A stretch of 42,546 bases of DNA from Parendozoicomonas verongulae (GCF_009711465.1 NZ_SMME01000845.1:1-42546); one strand, 5' to 3'. Shown: positions 25,204 to 34,971, counted from the stretch's first letter. A program made the numbers and translations. The notes: a model not told the origin generated them from the letters alone.

Positions 25204-27495
25204 ATGTGGCAGGTGTTGGCGGGTGTGTTTCAGCTCAGGTTGTTTTGTCTTTTATTGTTTGTTGGAGCAAACGACATTGCTCAGGCAGCGACAGAAGGAA
25301 AGAGTGCTACTCTGTCTCCGCTCCCTCCCCTATTAGATAAGACAAAAAAGACACCGGACAATCAAAGTTTGACGACTGTTGCTACAAAGATGGAGGAGAG
25401 CCAACCTTCGCGGACAAGTCGCAGGCTAGCCGGAGAAAAGGCTGTAGATTTTGAAAATCTGCAAGCTTTGGATAGCTCTGCTGTAGCTGCTCCTCAGGGA
25501 AAAAAACAGAAAAAGAAACACACAAAAGAACGTAAAGATGATATTGCACAGCCACCCCCACTGTTGATGAGCGCTGAAACACCAACCTCAAAGGGTGAAA
25601 AAGCTTTATCTGATGCTCGCGCCTCTGAACTTGACAACCAGGCCGCCACTACAGACAAAACTGTAATAGCTGCTGTTCATGACATAGAAGCCACCATAAA
25701 AGCTCCTCAGGCTGAAACCCCTGCAGATAATCAGTTGTTACCTAGCGAAAGCGCCAGCCTGACAGATGCTGGTAAACATGTTTTATCTGGTGGTGCTAAT
25801 CCCCCTGAGGCTGGGGCGAAAGAACCTCTCCCCTCTGAGGATAGCCTTGCCAATGAACCTGCAGTAGGCGTTGAGTTTGAACCGGGAAAAGACGCAAGTG
25901 AAGTGGCCACTGAAGAGGGCAGCGTTGTTGGTGAAGAAGTTGCGTCTCACAAGGAAGAGGATGGTTCTTGTGGTGAGGATACAGTACCCCACAAAGAAGA
26001 CCGAGCCCTTGATAAGGAGGATACCGAGGTTGCATTCGAGACTGTCATGACTTCTGAATTAGCTACAAAGCAAGATGAGGCAACTGGGCAGGAAAACGAA
26101 AAACATGTCGTTTATGAACCAGGAATGGAAGAAGAGATGCAGCAGGTCAGGATTCGATATGAGCTGCCTGGTAAAGCCTCTTTCAGTTCCACTTGGTACT
26201 CTGATGAAGGTGTGTTCTTCTCTGGCCCCATACTGTTACAACCTGAAGGTATGGGTAATCATATTATGCATGCGGTGCTGACCTCCGATGAAGACACGAA
26301 TTCTCTGGGGGAGCGTTATACCGATGTTGATTTGAAGGTCTATGTTATTCCTGCGTCTGCAGACGATCACACCATTTATGCCAATCAACAGGTTTTTAAT
26401 ATCAGCCTGCGTTATGAACAAAAGGATACTAAACACAGCTCAGAATCGAGTCAATTGAGCAGTCAACTTGATGGAATGGATGCCAATTTAAGGAGAAGAA
26501 TTGAAAAAAGCTCTCTCAGTATACCTCTTAAAAAGCTGTTTCTTGAATTTGATTTTGATGATTTTCAGGAGCTGCTGAACGTTGCTACAGGAGAGGATTC
26601 TAACCTTTTGAGTAGGGCTCGGGACAGTGCTGTGGAGCAACCAACGGCTGACTTCTATCAGCAACAATTCGAAAAGGTGATACAAAAAATTGGTGTAGTG
26701 GCTTTTGTTAACTACATGAAAACCGGGGAGTTCCATGACCAATTATGGAGCGCTTTGGCTGGAAGTGGTGCAGAGTATCTTGCAGCTCCCTCTAACCTCA
26801 TTCTTGATCAGTTAGCAGGAAGTTACAGAGAATTAGGTTTAGGCGAGGATAGGGAGCGGGCCAGGTTAACCTTTGATGAGGTGATGACCCCCTTGACTGG
26901 ACAGCCTTATAACCAGTTAACTTCATCACCACCCTTATATATTCAGAGGGACATGTTTGATCCTGAAGCGCCTGTTGGGATATACACAGTAGTTGATATC
27001 GATGCAGTAAAACAGAGGGTTGAAAAGATTCTTGCTCTAGAAAAAGACGGTGGGCGTAAAGCTCTCGAAAGTACAACTTTGCTTGAACCAAAAGGTTTTA
27101 TGGTTCCAACAGAGACTAAACCCCTCTTTCGTTTGCTGAGCAAAGGGGATGATGGCTCAATACTGGTATTGCATGAAGTGTATTGGGAACCTGTAACAGA
27201 GAAGGCCGCTCAACCAATTCAGGTTGCTGATCAAACCCAAAAGACACGGGCACCAGTAAAGGCAACACGTAGCGTTGGTGACTCATTTGGCACGGTCGGC
27301 ACAAGTCATACTAACAGGGGGCAGGAGAGCTATATAGCTGAGTGGGATGATGAGGATGAAAAAGGTGAAAGCGTTACCAGCACTGCACCTCAACCTAAGA
27401 CAGATGCAGCTCAATCTTCCCAAAGAAGCTGGACTTGGACATGGCCACCCTCCTGGAACTGGGGAGCCATTATAAAACCTTGGGGCCGGCGTTAA
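25204..27495 (+). CDS. Large exported acidic protein of unknown function
   Basis: Unrecognised, 763 aa. I start at ATG 25204 because GGAG lies 7 bases upstream and the product then begins with a signal peptide (MWQVLAGVFQLRLFCLLLF, cleavage near AQA). The frame is open further back to 25069. Residues about 30-310 are low complexity, rich in Glu, Ala, Ser and Lys (EKAVDFENLQ, KKQKKKHTKERKDD, EEGSVVGEEVASHKEEDGSC). Residues about 315-410 look like a beta-rich domain (VRIRYELPGKASFSSTWYSD, NHIMHAVLTSDED). A helical part (about 420-600) and a second ordered part with IYTVVDIDAVKQRVEK follow. The end is Trp-rich (WTWTWPPSWNWG). A strong terminator follows. It lies beside the paralogue A/B cluster but shows no obvious similarity to them. 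Confidence 0.7.
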   Translation: MWQVLAGVFQLRLFCLLLFVGANDIAQAATEGKSATLSPLPPLLDKTKKTPDNQSLTTVATKMEESQPSRTSRRLAGEKAVDFENLQALDSSAVAAPQGKKQKKKHTKERKDDIAQPPPLLMSAETPTSKGEKALSDARASELDNQAATTDKTVIAAVHDIEATIKAPQAETPADNQLLPSESASLTDAGKHVLSGGANPPEAGAKEPLPSEDSLANEPAVGVEFEPGKDASEVATEEGSVVGEEVASHKEEDGSCGEDTVPHKEDRALDKEDTEVAFETVMTSELATKQDEATGQENEKHVVYEPGMEEEMQQVRIRYELPGKASFSSTWYSDEGVFFSGPILLQPEGMGNHIMHAVLTSDEDTNSLGERYTDVDLKVYVIPASADDHTIYANQQVFNISLRYEQKDTKHSSESSQLSSQLDGMDANLRRRIEKSSLSIPLKKLFLEFDFDDFQELLNVATGEDSNLLSRARDSAVEQPTADFYQQQFEKVIQKIGVVAFVNYMKTGEFHDQLWSALAGSGAEYLAAPSNLILDQLAGSYRELGLGEDRERARLTFDEVMTPLTGQPYNQLTSSPPLYIQRDMFDPEAPVGIYTVVDIDAVKQRVEKILALEKDGGRKALESTTLLEPKGFMVPTETKPLFRLLSKGDDGSILVLHEVYWEPVTEKAAQPIQVADQTQKTRAPVKATRSVGDSFGTVGTSHTNRGQESYIAEWDDEDEKGESVTSTAPQPKTDAAQSSQRSWTWTWPPSWNWGAIIKPWGRR

Positions 27496-27500
27496 GTCAT

Positions 27501-27532
27501 AGGGGCTGCGTTTGCAGCTCCTTTGTTTTTTA
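27501..27532 (+). terminator. Rho-independent terminator
   Basis: AGGGGCTGC (27501-27509) pairs with GCAGCTCCT (27514-27522) with one G-T pair, followed by TTGTTTTTTAT. Confidence 0.85.
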
Positions 27533-27610
27533 TAGTTTCACTGATTTGTTGGACCGCCTATTTTTGGCGTGATGCTGGATTCAAGCAATAAGTACAATCG
27601 GCTGCCCAGT

Positions 27611-27779
27611 GTAAGTACCCGGACCATTGATTTCGCATAGTCTGGCGGCGTCTTTTTTCGCCCTTGCTGCGTCACAGCTCTGGTCACGTTGCGGGCTACG
27701 CTCCCGACGTTGTTCCTTGAAGAGCGAAAAAATTCACTCGCCACCATTATGCGAAAGCAATGGTCCGGGTACTTATTAC
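27611..27779. mobile_element. MITE-like palindromic element, about 169 bp
   Basis: The two ends are long imperfect inverted repeats of about 50 bases. The left arm starts GTAAGTACCCGGACCATTG, then TTTCGCATA and TTTTTTCGC. The right arm read backward from 27779 starts GTAATAAGTACCCGGACC, then ATTGCTTTCGCATAA and TTTTTTCGC. The centre is unpaired and holds no gene. Terminal inverted repeats, small size and lack of coding fit a non-autonomous transposable element. A target duplication is not certain; AATAAGTAC at 27588 resembles the arm ends. Confidence 0.65.
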
Positions 27780-28284
27780 TTAACAGTGTGTGAACTGACT
27801 CCCCTTGCTACAACAGGCTTAGAGTCAATATCACATATATCACACATGATCTCGAGAGGTTGAGAAGAGTGAGCACACAAAATCAGACAAGAGAAAGAAT
27901 GTGTTATGTGTGTTAGATGTGTGATATCGCAGTCATACCAAGGCTTCCGGAATGACACACTGATTCATCAATGTGTTAAACGTGCTATACAAGGCACGGT
28001 AAAAGAGTTATCTCATATCTGTCTGTAGACAAAATTCAGGAGAATGGATTCACACTGCTCTTCTCCCTTTCCGGCAAGGCTCACCAGGACGGTTATTGAT
28101 CTGGTCAAATAGGGTTTTATAGGGAGTTGTTTTCTCCAAGTAACAATCCGGGCAGACCTGCCCCTAAGGTGGAAATCGAGGAAAATCCAGCCACTCTCCA
28201 TTAGATAGGCGGACAGCCTTACGCAAAGTTCGCCTGTTGCCTGATCAGGCTGGACGCACCACAAAAGCCCATATAACCATTGAA
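27780..28284. other. Gene-poor stretch of the island's left end
   Basis: No gene I can defend. An imperfect inverted repeat of AC/TG-rich sequence is present: TATCACATATATCACACAT near 27829 against its reverse near 27908-27935 (ATGTGTTAGATGTGTGATAT). Two short minus frames (27776-27958 and 28013-28264) give unrecognised peptides such as DICDIDSKPVVARG; they may be remnants. Confidence 0.4.
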
Positions 28285-28626
28285 TTATTTAATAGCCATG
28301 AAGAGTACATCGAAAAACACGGACAACGGTGGAGTCCGGACACGAGACGGGAGATACTTGACACCAGACCACCTGCATTCACTGTACCAGAAGGGACACG
28401 GAGCGGCGATAGAACTGGACAATGGCGAGTGGCTCTGTTTACCCCGTACGCCGTATGTCTTCAAGCCCGAACTATAGCCATTACTCGCAATCCCCAGAAA
28501 GTCAGGCGAAACCGATGTATCAGTGTCGTCCAAAGGTAAGGGTTGAGTGTTATCACTTGGATAGCTTGTTCTGAGAAGGCGTGCACGATCGTCAGAATAT
28601 GGTGTGAAGTCATCCCTGTGCGCCAT
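28285..28626 (-). CDS. Hypothetical Ser/Pro-rich protein
   Basis: An unrecognised 113-aa product starting MAHRDDFTPYSDDRARLLR from ATG 28626, which has CAGGAG 9 bases upstream. It is rich in Ser, Pro, Asp and Arg (PSDNTQPLPLDDTDTSVSP) and ends FFDVLFMAIK. A plus-strand frame at 28298-28477 overlaps it (MKSTSKNTDNGG to PYVFKPEL) and also looks protein-like but has no ribosome binding site; only one is likely real. Confidence 0.35.
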   Translation of the reverse strand: MAHRDDFTPYSDDRARLLRTSYPSDNTQPLPLDDTDTSVSPDFLGIASNGYSSGLKTYGVRGKQSHSPLSSSIAAPCPFWYSECRWSGVKYLPSRVRTPPLSVFFDVLFMAIK

Positions 28627-28726
28627 TCTGGTCATCTCCTGATGATGAGTCTGCAAGATGCTAATAGGAAAAATGGATGCGTGAGAAAAGCATGCAGGCC
28701 GTTTCCGGCCCGATTGCCAATGAAGA

Positions 28727-28885
28727 TTATCCCGCCTTTTTCAGAATATTGTAAACGCCCTGGCGACTGATTCCATACTCCTTAGCCAGTTCTTTTTTGT
28801 AGGCTCCAGGCTGTTTTGCTGCCTCAACAAGCGCCGCCTCCTGCTCTGGCGTCAACTTCGGTTTGGCTCCGATCTGCCTGCCTCT
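28727..28885 (-). pseudogene. Serine recombinase C-terminal remnant (HTH part)
   Basis: The minus frame ending TAA at 28729-28727 reads RRGRQIGAKPKLTPEQEAAL, then VEAAKQPGAYKKELAKEYG and ISRQGVYNILKKAG. This is the linker and helix-turn-helix DNA-binding end of a resolvase/invertase (Hin/Tn3 type). The catalytic domain is absent: upstream, the sequence turns into the terminase-like frame that overlaps it in another register. Confidence 0.6.
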
Positions 28886-29069
28886 CCTCAACCGCTGCCT
28901 TTACGTCATCACGGGTAATCAACCGGGAGCCATTGGATTCTGCGGCATGATGCCCATCTGTTTTAAAACCAGCTCGACGATAAGTACCAGCAACTGAGCC
29001 GTTTTCAATGTAATCACCGACAAATTTTTGGTGTTTGGGTTTAAGCCCTGCATAAGCTGTTCTGCTCAT
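28824..29069 (-). pseudogene. Terminase small subunit-like fragment
   Basis: An 81-aa frame beginning [20 protein letters not shown], then IENGSVAGTYRRAGFKTDG and SNGSRLITRDDVKAAVEERQ. The LKPKHQKFV.DYI, AYRRAGF-like and GSRLI...V..A..ERQ pattern is that of phage terminase small subunits (DNA-binding HTH part). After ERQ the frame goes out of register with the recombinase HTH described above, so the original C terminus is lost. GGGTGG lies a few bases before ATG 29069. It could still be expressed as a short DNA-binding protein. Confidence 0.5.
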
Positions 29070-29283
29070 CACTACCACCCGATCAGTAAGTCCATCAAGT
29101 TTAATGAATGTTGCAGCTGCCTCATGCGCGACCACGATCGTATGCAGGAGTAAGGATTACAAGTTCAGTGCGCAGATGTTTAGGAGTAAACTTATTTCTA
29201 ACTCACAGCTTTCATGGGGTGCAGACGACAGATTAACTCTACTCTGCGCCATCAATACCCACAAAGAATTCATACATACCCAC

Positions 29284-31548
29284 ATGCCCAACACCCACAA
29301 CAATCTGGCCGCCTTCATCTGGTCTGTAGCCGATCTGCTCCGTGGTGACTTTAAACAATCCCAATACGGGCGCATCATCCTGCCGTTCACCCTGCTGCGT
29401 CGCCTTGAGTGCGTACTGGAACCCACCAAAGACGCGGTACTGGCCCAGTTCGAGAAAACCAAGGCCATGAACCTGCCGGAAGACGGCAAGGAGATGATGT
29501 TGTTGCGGGCTACCAGAACTGCCGACAAGCCAGAAGGGCTGGTGTTCTTCAATACGTCTCCCATGAACCTTCAGAAGCTCGGCCAGAGCGATATAGAAGA
29601 CAACCTGGACACCTACATCCAGTCGTTTTCCAAAGACGCCCGTGAAATCTTCGAGCACTTCAAGTTCGATGAATTTGTCGGCACCCTGGCCAGCGCCAAC
29701 CTGCTGTACAAAGTGGTGAAAAAGTTCGCCAATATCGACCTCAGCCCAACCGCCATCAGCAACCACGATATGGGGCTGGTGTTTGAAGAGCTGATCCGCC
29801 GTTTTGCAGAAGGTTCCAACGAAACTGCCGGTGAACACTTTACTCCACGGGATATCGTCCAGCTCACCACCTCGCTGGTGTTTATGGAAGATGACGACGC
29901 TCTCACCAAAGAAGGTGTGATCCGCACCATCTACGACCCCACAGCGGGCACAGGTGGCTTCCTGTCGTCGGGTATGGATTACGTTTACAAGCACAACCCT
30001 AACTCGGTTATGCGGGCTTTTGGGCAGGAGCTGAACCCGGAGTCCTACGCCATCTGTAAGGCGGACATGATGATCAAAGGGCAGGATGTCAGCCGCATCA
30101 AACTGGGCAACACCCTGTCACAGGATCAGCTTGCCAGCGACCAGTTTGACTACATGCTCTCCAATCCGCCGTTCGGGGTAGACTGGAAGAAGATCGAGTC
30201 TGAAATCAAAACCGAACACACTGTAAAAGGCTTCGACGGCCGCTTCGGCCCCGGCCTGCCCCGAGTGTCCGACGGCTCCCTGCTGTTCCTTATGCACCTC
30301 ATCAGCAAGTTCAGGGATACGTCTCTTGAAAAAAGCAGCCCAGAAAACAACAACCCCAGCCGCATTGGCATTATCCTCAACGGCTCGCCCCTGTTTACCG
30401 GCGGTGCAGGCAGTGGTGAAAGTGAAATCCGTCGCTACATCCTTGAGGCTGACCTGCTGGAAGCTATCGTCGCCCTGCCCACCGATATGTTCTACAACAC
30501 CGGCATCGCCACCTATATCTGGGTACTGACCAACAAAAAGTCAGCCGAGCGCAAAGGTAAGGTGCAGTTGATTAACGGCGCGAACCTGTACGGCAAGATG
30601 CGCAAGTCCCTCGGCTCCAAGCGCAACATCATGAGCATGGCAGACCGGAAGACGATTACCCGCAGCTTTGGTGCCTTCGAGGTTGCCAGTGATGAGAAGT
30701 TTGCTTCCAAAATCTTCGACACCCACGAATTCGGTTACCGTCGTATAACTGTTGAACGCCCACTGCGTCTGTCTGCGCAAATCACCGATGAAGCCGTGGC
30801 AGGCTTACGCTTTGCGCCCAAGCCCTACAACACTGTAATGCGCTGGATTCACGCTGAGTTTGGCGACGAGTGCCACAAGCTCCTGTCAGACAATGCCGAA
30901 GCCATCCGCGCCAAGATCAAGCAAGACTTCAAAGAGCTGAAAGAAAAGCAGATCAAGGATGTATTAAGCGACAAACTCTGGCTGTTCCAGCTTGGCCTGA
31001 TGAGTAAGGCTCAACAGATTCAGAGCGAGGTCGGCACTGCACAAACGGATGACTTCAACACCTTCGACATCACCCTGAAAGCGGCACTGAAGACGCTGGC
31101 CATCAAGCTGGATGCTAAGGAAAAGAAACAGTTCCTCGATGCCATCACCTGGAAGAACCCCGAAGCTGAACCCGTGGTGAAAAAAGCACTCAAGGAAGAG
31201 CCACAGCCTCTGTATGGAGCATTTGAGTACAAAGGGAAGGTCGTTGAGTTCCAACCTGATGGCGACCTGCGGGATAACGAGAACATTCCTCTCGATCCGT
31301 CCTTCAGCAACGCCGAGCTGATTGAAACCTACTTCAACCGGGAAGTGGCACCCCATGTGCCCGATGCCTGGATCAATGCTGACAAGTGCGACCCGCAGGA
31401 TGAACAGATAGGCGTGGTAGGTTACGAGATTCCCTTTAACCGCCATTTCTATGTGTACCAGCCGCCCCGTGCGCTGGAAGACATTGATGCGGATCTGGAT
31501 GCCGTAAGCGCTAGAATTATGAACCTGTTGCAAGAGGTTCATTCATGA
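29284..31548 (+). CDS. hsdM: Type I restriction-modification methyltransferase subunit HsdM
   Basis: A 754-aa N6-adenine methyltransferase of the type I M subunit family. The helical N-terminal domain reads [16 protein letters not shown], then [16 protein letters not shown]. The SAM site is [13 protein letters not shown] (near residue 219), and the catalytic motif is SNPPFGVDW (near 292). The protein is longer than classic HsdM (about 500-530 aa), with a C-terminal extension rich in Lys and Glu. The frame is open to 29104, but [13 protein letters not shown] from ATG 29284 gives the family N terminus. Its stop overlaps the next ATG by 4 bases. Confidence 0.93.
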   Translation: MPNTHNNLAAFIWSVADLLRGDFKQSQYGRIILPFTLLRRLECVLEPTKDAVLAQFEKTKAMNLPEDGKEMMLLRATRTADKPEGLVFFNTSPMNLQKLGQSDIEDNLDTYIQSFSKDAREIFEHFKFDEFVGTLASANLLYKVVKKFANIDLSPTAISNHDMGLVFEELIRRFAEGSNETAGEHFTPRDIVQLTTSLVFMEDDDALTKEGVIRTIYDPTAGTGGFLSSGMDYVYKHNPNSVMRAFGQELNPESYAICKADMMIKGQDVSRIKLGNTLSQDQLASDQFDYMLSNPPFGVDWKKIESEIKTEHTVKGFDGRFGPGLPRVSDGSLLFLMHLISKFRDTSLEKSSPENNNPSRIGIILNGSPLFTGGAGSGESEIRRYILEADLLEAIVALPTDMFYNTGIATYIWVLTNKKSAERKGKVQLINGANLYGKMRKSLGSKRNIMSMADRKTITRSFGAFEVASDEKFASKIFDTHEFGYRRITVERPLRLSAQITDEAVAGLRFAPKPYNTVMRWIHAEFGDECHKLLSDNAEAIRAKIKQDFKELKEKQIKDVLSDKLWLFQLGLMSKAQQIQSEVGTAQTDDFNTFDITLKAALKTLAIKLDAKEKKQFLDAITWKNPEAEPVVKKALKEEPQPLYGAFEYKGKVVEFQPDGDLRDNENIPLDPSFSNAELIETYFNREVAPHVPDAWINADKCDPQDEQIGVVGYEIPFNRHFYVYQPPRALEDIDADLDAVSARIMNLLQEVHS

Positions 31549-32597
31549 GAAAACTAACAAAAAGCACAAACCTCAGCCTGAACAGCGAATACAAAAGCTG
31601 GCTGAAAACCCTTAAGCAGAAAGTTCTTCAAACCCAGCTTAAGGCAGCGGTTCAGGTTAACTCCACCCTGTTGGCTTTCTACTGGGAACTGGGAGAAGAC
31701 ATTGTTCGCAGACAGGCAGAAGCTAACTGGGGCGATGGATTTCTGAAGCAGCTCAGCAAAGATTTGATGGCGGAATTCCCTGATATCAAAGGTTTTTCAG
31801 AGCGTAACCTCAAATATATTCGCCAGTGGCATCTGTTCTACACCCATGAGCAGACAATTGGGCAACAGCCTGTTGCCCAATTGGTGCAGGTGCCCTGGGG
31901 GCACAATTTGCAGATCATCAGCAAATGCCAGAGCATACAGGAAGCTTTGTATTACGTACGCAACACCATCGAGTACGGCTGGAGCCGGAGCGTTCTCACT
32001 CACCAGATTGAAAGCGACCTGTGGCAGCGGAAAGGCAAAACCGTCAGTAATTTCAACTCAACTCTACCGGCTGCTCAGTCTGATCTGGCACAGCAAACCC
32101 TGAAAGACCCTTATGTATTCGATTTTCTTACCCTGACCCAAAGTTATAACGAAAAGGAGCTGGAGCAGGGACTGATTGAACATATCACTCAGTTTTTACT
32201 GGAGCTGGGAGCTGGTTTTGCCTACATGGGCAAGCAGGTGCATTTGCAGGTGGGGCAACAGGATTTTTATGTCGACCTGTTGTTTTACCATACGCATCTG
32301 CATTGTTATGTGGTCATTGAGCTGAAAACTGGTGATTTCAAGCCGGAACACGCAGGCAAGCTGAATTTCTATATCACGACTGTGGATAAACAGTTACGAC
32401 GGGAGGGTGATGCGCCCACCGTTGGCATGTTGCTGTGTAAGAACAAAGACAAGATGGTCGCTGAATATGCTCTGAGCGATATCCAGAAACCGATTGGTGT
32501 TTCGGAATACCAGTTAACACAATCGCTGCCGGAGGAGTTGCAATCCCAACTGCCCAGTATTGAAGAAATTGAGCAGGGCTTGGGAGGTGAATTGTGA
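31545..32597 (+). CDS. DUF1016/YhcG family PD-(D/E)XK nuclease, copy 1
   Basis: A 350-aa protein of the YhcG family. The N-terminal DUF1016 part has [20 protein letters not shown] and [18 protein letters not shown]. The C-terminal nuclease core has [10 protein letters not shown] followed by [16 protein letters not shown], the D...ExK catalytic layout. It overlaps hsdM by 4 bases and hsdS by 1 base, so it is part of the restriction operon. Residues 105-113 are written by a perfect DNA palindrome. Its function in type I loci is not established to my knowledge; the nuclease fold suggests an added DNA-cutting or repair activity. Confidence 0.9.
   Translation: MRKLTKSTNLSLNSEYKSWLKTLKQKVLQTQLKAAVQVNSTLLAFYWELGEDIVRRQAEANWGDGFLKQLSKDLMAEFPDIKGFSERNLKYIRQWHLFYTHEQTIGQQPVAQLVQVPWGHNLQIISKCQSIQEALYYVRNTIEYGWSRSVLTHQIESDLWQRKGKTVSNFNSTLPAAQSDLAQQTLKDPYVFDFLTLTQSYNEKELEQGLIEHITQFLLELGAGFAYMGKQVHLQVGQQDFYVDLLFYHTHLHCYVVIELKTGDFKPEHAGKLNFYITTVDKQLRREGDAPTVGMLLCKNKDKMVAEYALSDIQKPIGVSEYQLTQSLPEELQSQLPSIEEIEQGLGGEL
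31855..31883. repeat. Palindrome 1, inside DUF1016 copy 1
   Basis: CAATTGGGCAACA (31855-31867) and TGTTGCCCAATTG (31871-31883) are exact reverse complements around GCC. Without the outermost pair it is 27 bp and starts AATTG and ends CAATT, like the two palindromes near copy 2. It encodes IGQQPVAQL. Confidence 0.9.
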
Positions 32598-33919
32598 TGG
32601 CTGGTGTGAGTGGTAAGTACAAGGCTTATCCGGAGTATAAGGACTCTGGGGTTGAGTGGTTGGGCTGTGTTCCCGCGCACTGGCAGATTACCAGATTGAA
32701 GCACCTAGCTCAGATTAAGAATGGTCAAGACTATAAAATAGTTGAAGCTAGCGAAGGATTTCCAGTTTTAGGTTCCGGGGGGCAATTTACATATGCTACT
32801 GACTTTTTATACGACAAAGAGTCCGTGCTGCTTGGCAGAAAAGGAACCATTGATAAGCCCCTATATATCAATGAGCCGTTCTGGACTGTAGATACAATGT
32901 ACTACACCGAAATCAAGAATGATGTCCCGGCAAAGTACCTTCATTATTTGGCCTTAACCATACAGTTTGACCGTTACTCGACAAACACTGCTTTGCCAAG
33001 CATGACTCAGGAACACCTTGGCAATTTTACTTTTGCTGTTCCGCCCTCCCGAAAGGAAAGAGAGAGTATTGAAAATTTCCTCGACCACGAAACCGCCAAA
33101 ATCGACACTCTGATCGAAGAGCAGCAATCCCTGATCCGGCTGTTGCAGGAAAAACGACAGGCGGTGATCAGTCATGCCGTCACCAAGGGGCTGAACCCGG
33201 ATGCGCCGATGAAGGATTCCGGTGTGGAGTGGCTTGGGGAAGTGCCGGAGCATTGGGAAGTGAATACCATTTCTCAAGTGTCGCAAAAAATTACTAACGG
33301 CTACGTAGGCCCGACAAGAGACATATTGGTTGAAAGTGGTGTTCCTTATATTCAGGCAACCCACATAAAAAATGGCAAAGTAAACTTCGATAATGCCTAC
33401 TTTGTCACTGACAAATGGAGTAATAAACATTCAAAGTCAATCCTGAAAAAGGATGATGTGTTGATTGTTCAAACCGGAGCGGGTACAGGTGATGTCGGCT
33501 TGGTGTCTGAAAATGAAGCTGGCTATAACTGCCATGCACTAATCATCGTTCAGCCAAAAAACGATAAAATATCGGGTGAGTTTTTATCTCACGTTTTATC
33601 TTCCAGTTATGGGTATGCAGTTCTTTATTCAATCCGAACTGGTGGTATGCACCCACACCTGAATTGTGGTGAGGTTAAATTTGTTCGTACACCTCAGCCA
33701 CCGTTAGATGAGCAACTATTGATCAATGACTATCTGCGACAAATCAAAGATAAATATGCTGATTTGATGACAGAAGCAGAAGCTCAGATTGTCTTATTGA
33801 AGGAACGCCGCACCGCCCTAATCTCCGCCGCCGTAACCGGCAAAATCGACGTAAGAGAATGGTCAGCCCCTGATTCTACCTCACAACACAAACAACAAAT
33901 CCCAGAGGCCGCTGTATGA
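32597..33919 (+). CDS. hsdS: Type I restriction-modification specificity subunit HsdS
   Basis: A 440-aa HsdS with the usual two target-recognition domains and two coiled-coil spacers. The domains begin with the same motif, YKDSGVEWLGCVPAHW and MKDSGVEWLGEVPEHW, so the protein is an internal duplication. The spacers are KIDTLIEEQQSLIRLLQEKR, then QAVISHAVTKG, and later AQIVLLKERRTALISAAVTG. It sets the DNA sequence recognised by the complex. I start at ATG 32597, which overlaps the preceding stop (TGATG) and has GGAGGTGA upstream. The target cannot be read from sequence. It is followed by DUF1016 copy 2 with a 4-base overlap. Confidence 0.93.
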   Translation: MAGVSGKYKAYPEYKDSGVEWLGCVPAHWQITRLKHLAQIKNGQDYKIVEASEGFPVLGSGGQFTYATDFLYDKESVLLGRKGTIDKPLYINEPFWTVDTMYYTEIKNDVPAKYLHYLALTIQFDRYSTNTALPSMTQEHLGNFTFAVPPSRKERESIENFLDHETAKIDTLIEEQQSLIRLLQEKRQAVISHAVTKGLNPDAPMKDSGVEWLGEVPEHWEVNTISQVSQKITNGYVGPTRDILVESGVPYIQATHIKNGKVNFDNAYFVTDKWSNKHSKSILKKDDVLIVQTGAGTGDVGLVSENEAGYNCHALIIVQPKNDKISGEFLSHVLSSSYGYAVLYSIRTGGMHPHLNCGEVKFVRTPQPPLDEQLLINDYLRQIKDKYADLMTEAEAQIVLLKERRTALISAAVTGKIDVREWSAPDSTSQHKQQIPEAAV

Positions 33920-34965
33920 GCAAAACACCCCAGTCTGCCGATACGCCGGATGCCTTGTTCGGCGAAATCAAAGACCTGATCCAGTCCGCAAAACAGCGGG
34001 CTGCCGTGGCTGTGAATGCCGAACTCACCCTGCTTTACTGGCAGGTGGGGCAGCGCATTAATACCGAGGTGCTCAAGGGGGAGCGGGCAGATTATGGCAA
34101 GCAGGTGATTGCCAACCTGTCTAAACAGCTAACGGGGGCATTCGGCAGAGGCTGGGGACAAAAACAGTTACTCCATTGTTGCCGGTTTGCAGAGGTTTAC
34201 GCCGACCAAGAAATTGTCTCGACACTGTCTAGACAATTGCACTGGAGCCACTTCCTTGAGCTGATTTACCACAAAGAACCGCTAGCAAGGGACTTTTATG
34301 TGCAAATGTGCGCTCTTGAACGCTGGAGTGTGCGTACGCTTCGAAAACAGGTGAATTCCATGCTGTTTGAGCGTACAGCCGTATCCAAAAAGCCGGAGAA
34401 ATTGCTGGAGGAGAAAATACAGGCGCTTCGAAACAATGGGCAAATGGATCAGGATCTTGTTCTCAAAGACCCTTATTTTCTCGACTTTTTGCAACTCACC
34501 GATCGCTATGTTGAAAGAGACCTCGAAGATGCCATTCTGAGGGAAATGGAGCACTTCTTACTGGAGTTGGGAGCGGGTTTTACTTTTGTTGCCCGACAGA
34601 AGCGTATCCAGATTGATAATGATGACTTTTACCTTGACCTGCTCTTTTACAATCGCATTTTGAACCGGCTGGTTGCGATTGAACTGAAAACTGAAAAGTT
34701 TCGGCATAGTCATAAAAGCCAGATGGAACTTTATCTTCGTTGGCTCGACAAGCACGATCGCCAGCTCCATGAGAACCCCCCTATCGGTATTATTCTTTGT
34801 GCCAGCAAAAAGCAGGAACAAATAGAGTTACTCGGGCTGGATAAAGGGGAGATTCATGTGGCGGAGTACCTGACTAAGTTGCCATCCCATGAATCCCTGG
34901 AAGCTCGCTTCCAGCAGGCAATCCACAATGCCCGCAAGCGTATTGAGAACAAGGGCGAAGAGTAA
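33916..34965 (+). CDS. DUF1016/YhcG family PD-(D/E)XK nuclease, copy 2
   Basis: A 349-aa second member of the family, strongly diverged from copy 1 but with the same layout: N-terminal VNAELTLLYWQVGQRINTEV and FGRGWGQKQLLHCCRF, then nuclease core DDFYLDLLFYNRILNRLVAI with ELKTEKF. Copy 1 lies on the other side of hsdS. The shared catalytic D...ExK residues suggest both are active. Residues 100-108 (IVSTLSRQL) are encoded by an almost perfect 27-bp palindrome at the position that matches palindrome 1. The two genes are too different for a recent duplication, so they were probably recruited separately. Confidence 0.9.
   Translation: MSKTPQSADTPDALFGEIKDLIQSAKQRAAVAVNAELTLLYWQVGQRINTEVLKGERADYGKQVIANLSKQLTGAFGRGWGQKQLLHCCRFAEVYADQEIVSTLSRQLHWSHFLELIYHKEPLARDFYVQMCALERWSVRTLRKQVNSMLFERTAVSKKPEKLLEEKIQALRNNGQMDQDLVLKDPYFLDFLQLTDRYVERDLEDAILREMEHFLLELGAGFTFVARQKRIQIDNDDFYLDLLFYNRILNRLVAIELKTEKFRHSHKSQMELYLRWLDKHDRQLHENPPIGIILCASKKQEQIELLGLDKGEIHVAEYLTKLPSHESLEARFQQAIHNARKRIENKGEE
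34212..34238. repeat. Palindrome 2, inside DUF1016 copy 2
   Basis: AATTGTCTCGACA (34212-34224) and TGTCTAGACAATT (34226-34238) pair at 12 of 13 positions around one C. It matches palindrome 3 (34972-34998) at 23 of 27 bases. Confidence 0.9.
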
Positions 34966-34971
34966 GCAGCC

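Noticed and set aside
27776..28264. Two short minus-strand frames as genes (60 and 83 codons)
   Set aside because: No start signals, unrecognised sequence, one abuts the MITE end; treated as possible remnants only.
28280..28477. Plus-strand 65-codon frame (ending PYVFKPEL) as a gene
   Set aside because: No ribosome binding site, and it overlaps a minus-strand frame that has one. Neither is certain; I listed only the latter.
29104..29283. 60-residue N-terminal extension of HsdM
   Set aside because: No family similarity; the HsdM N terminus begins at the ATG at 29284, and the extension overlaps the divergent terminase-like frame.
29239..29994. 251-codon minus-strand frame opposite hsdM
   Set aside because: Shadow of hsdM; no start signal and no recognisable protein features.
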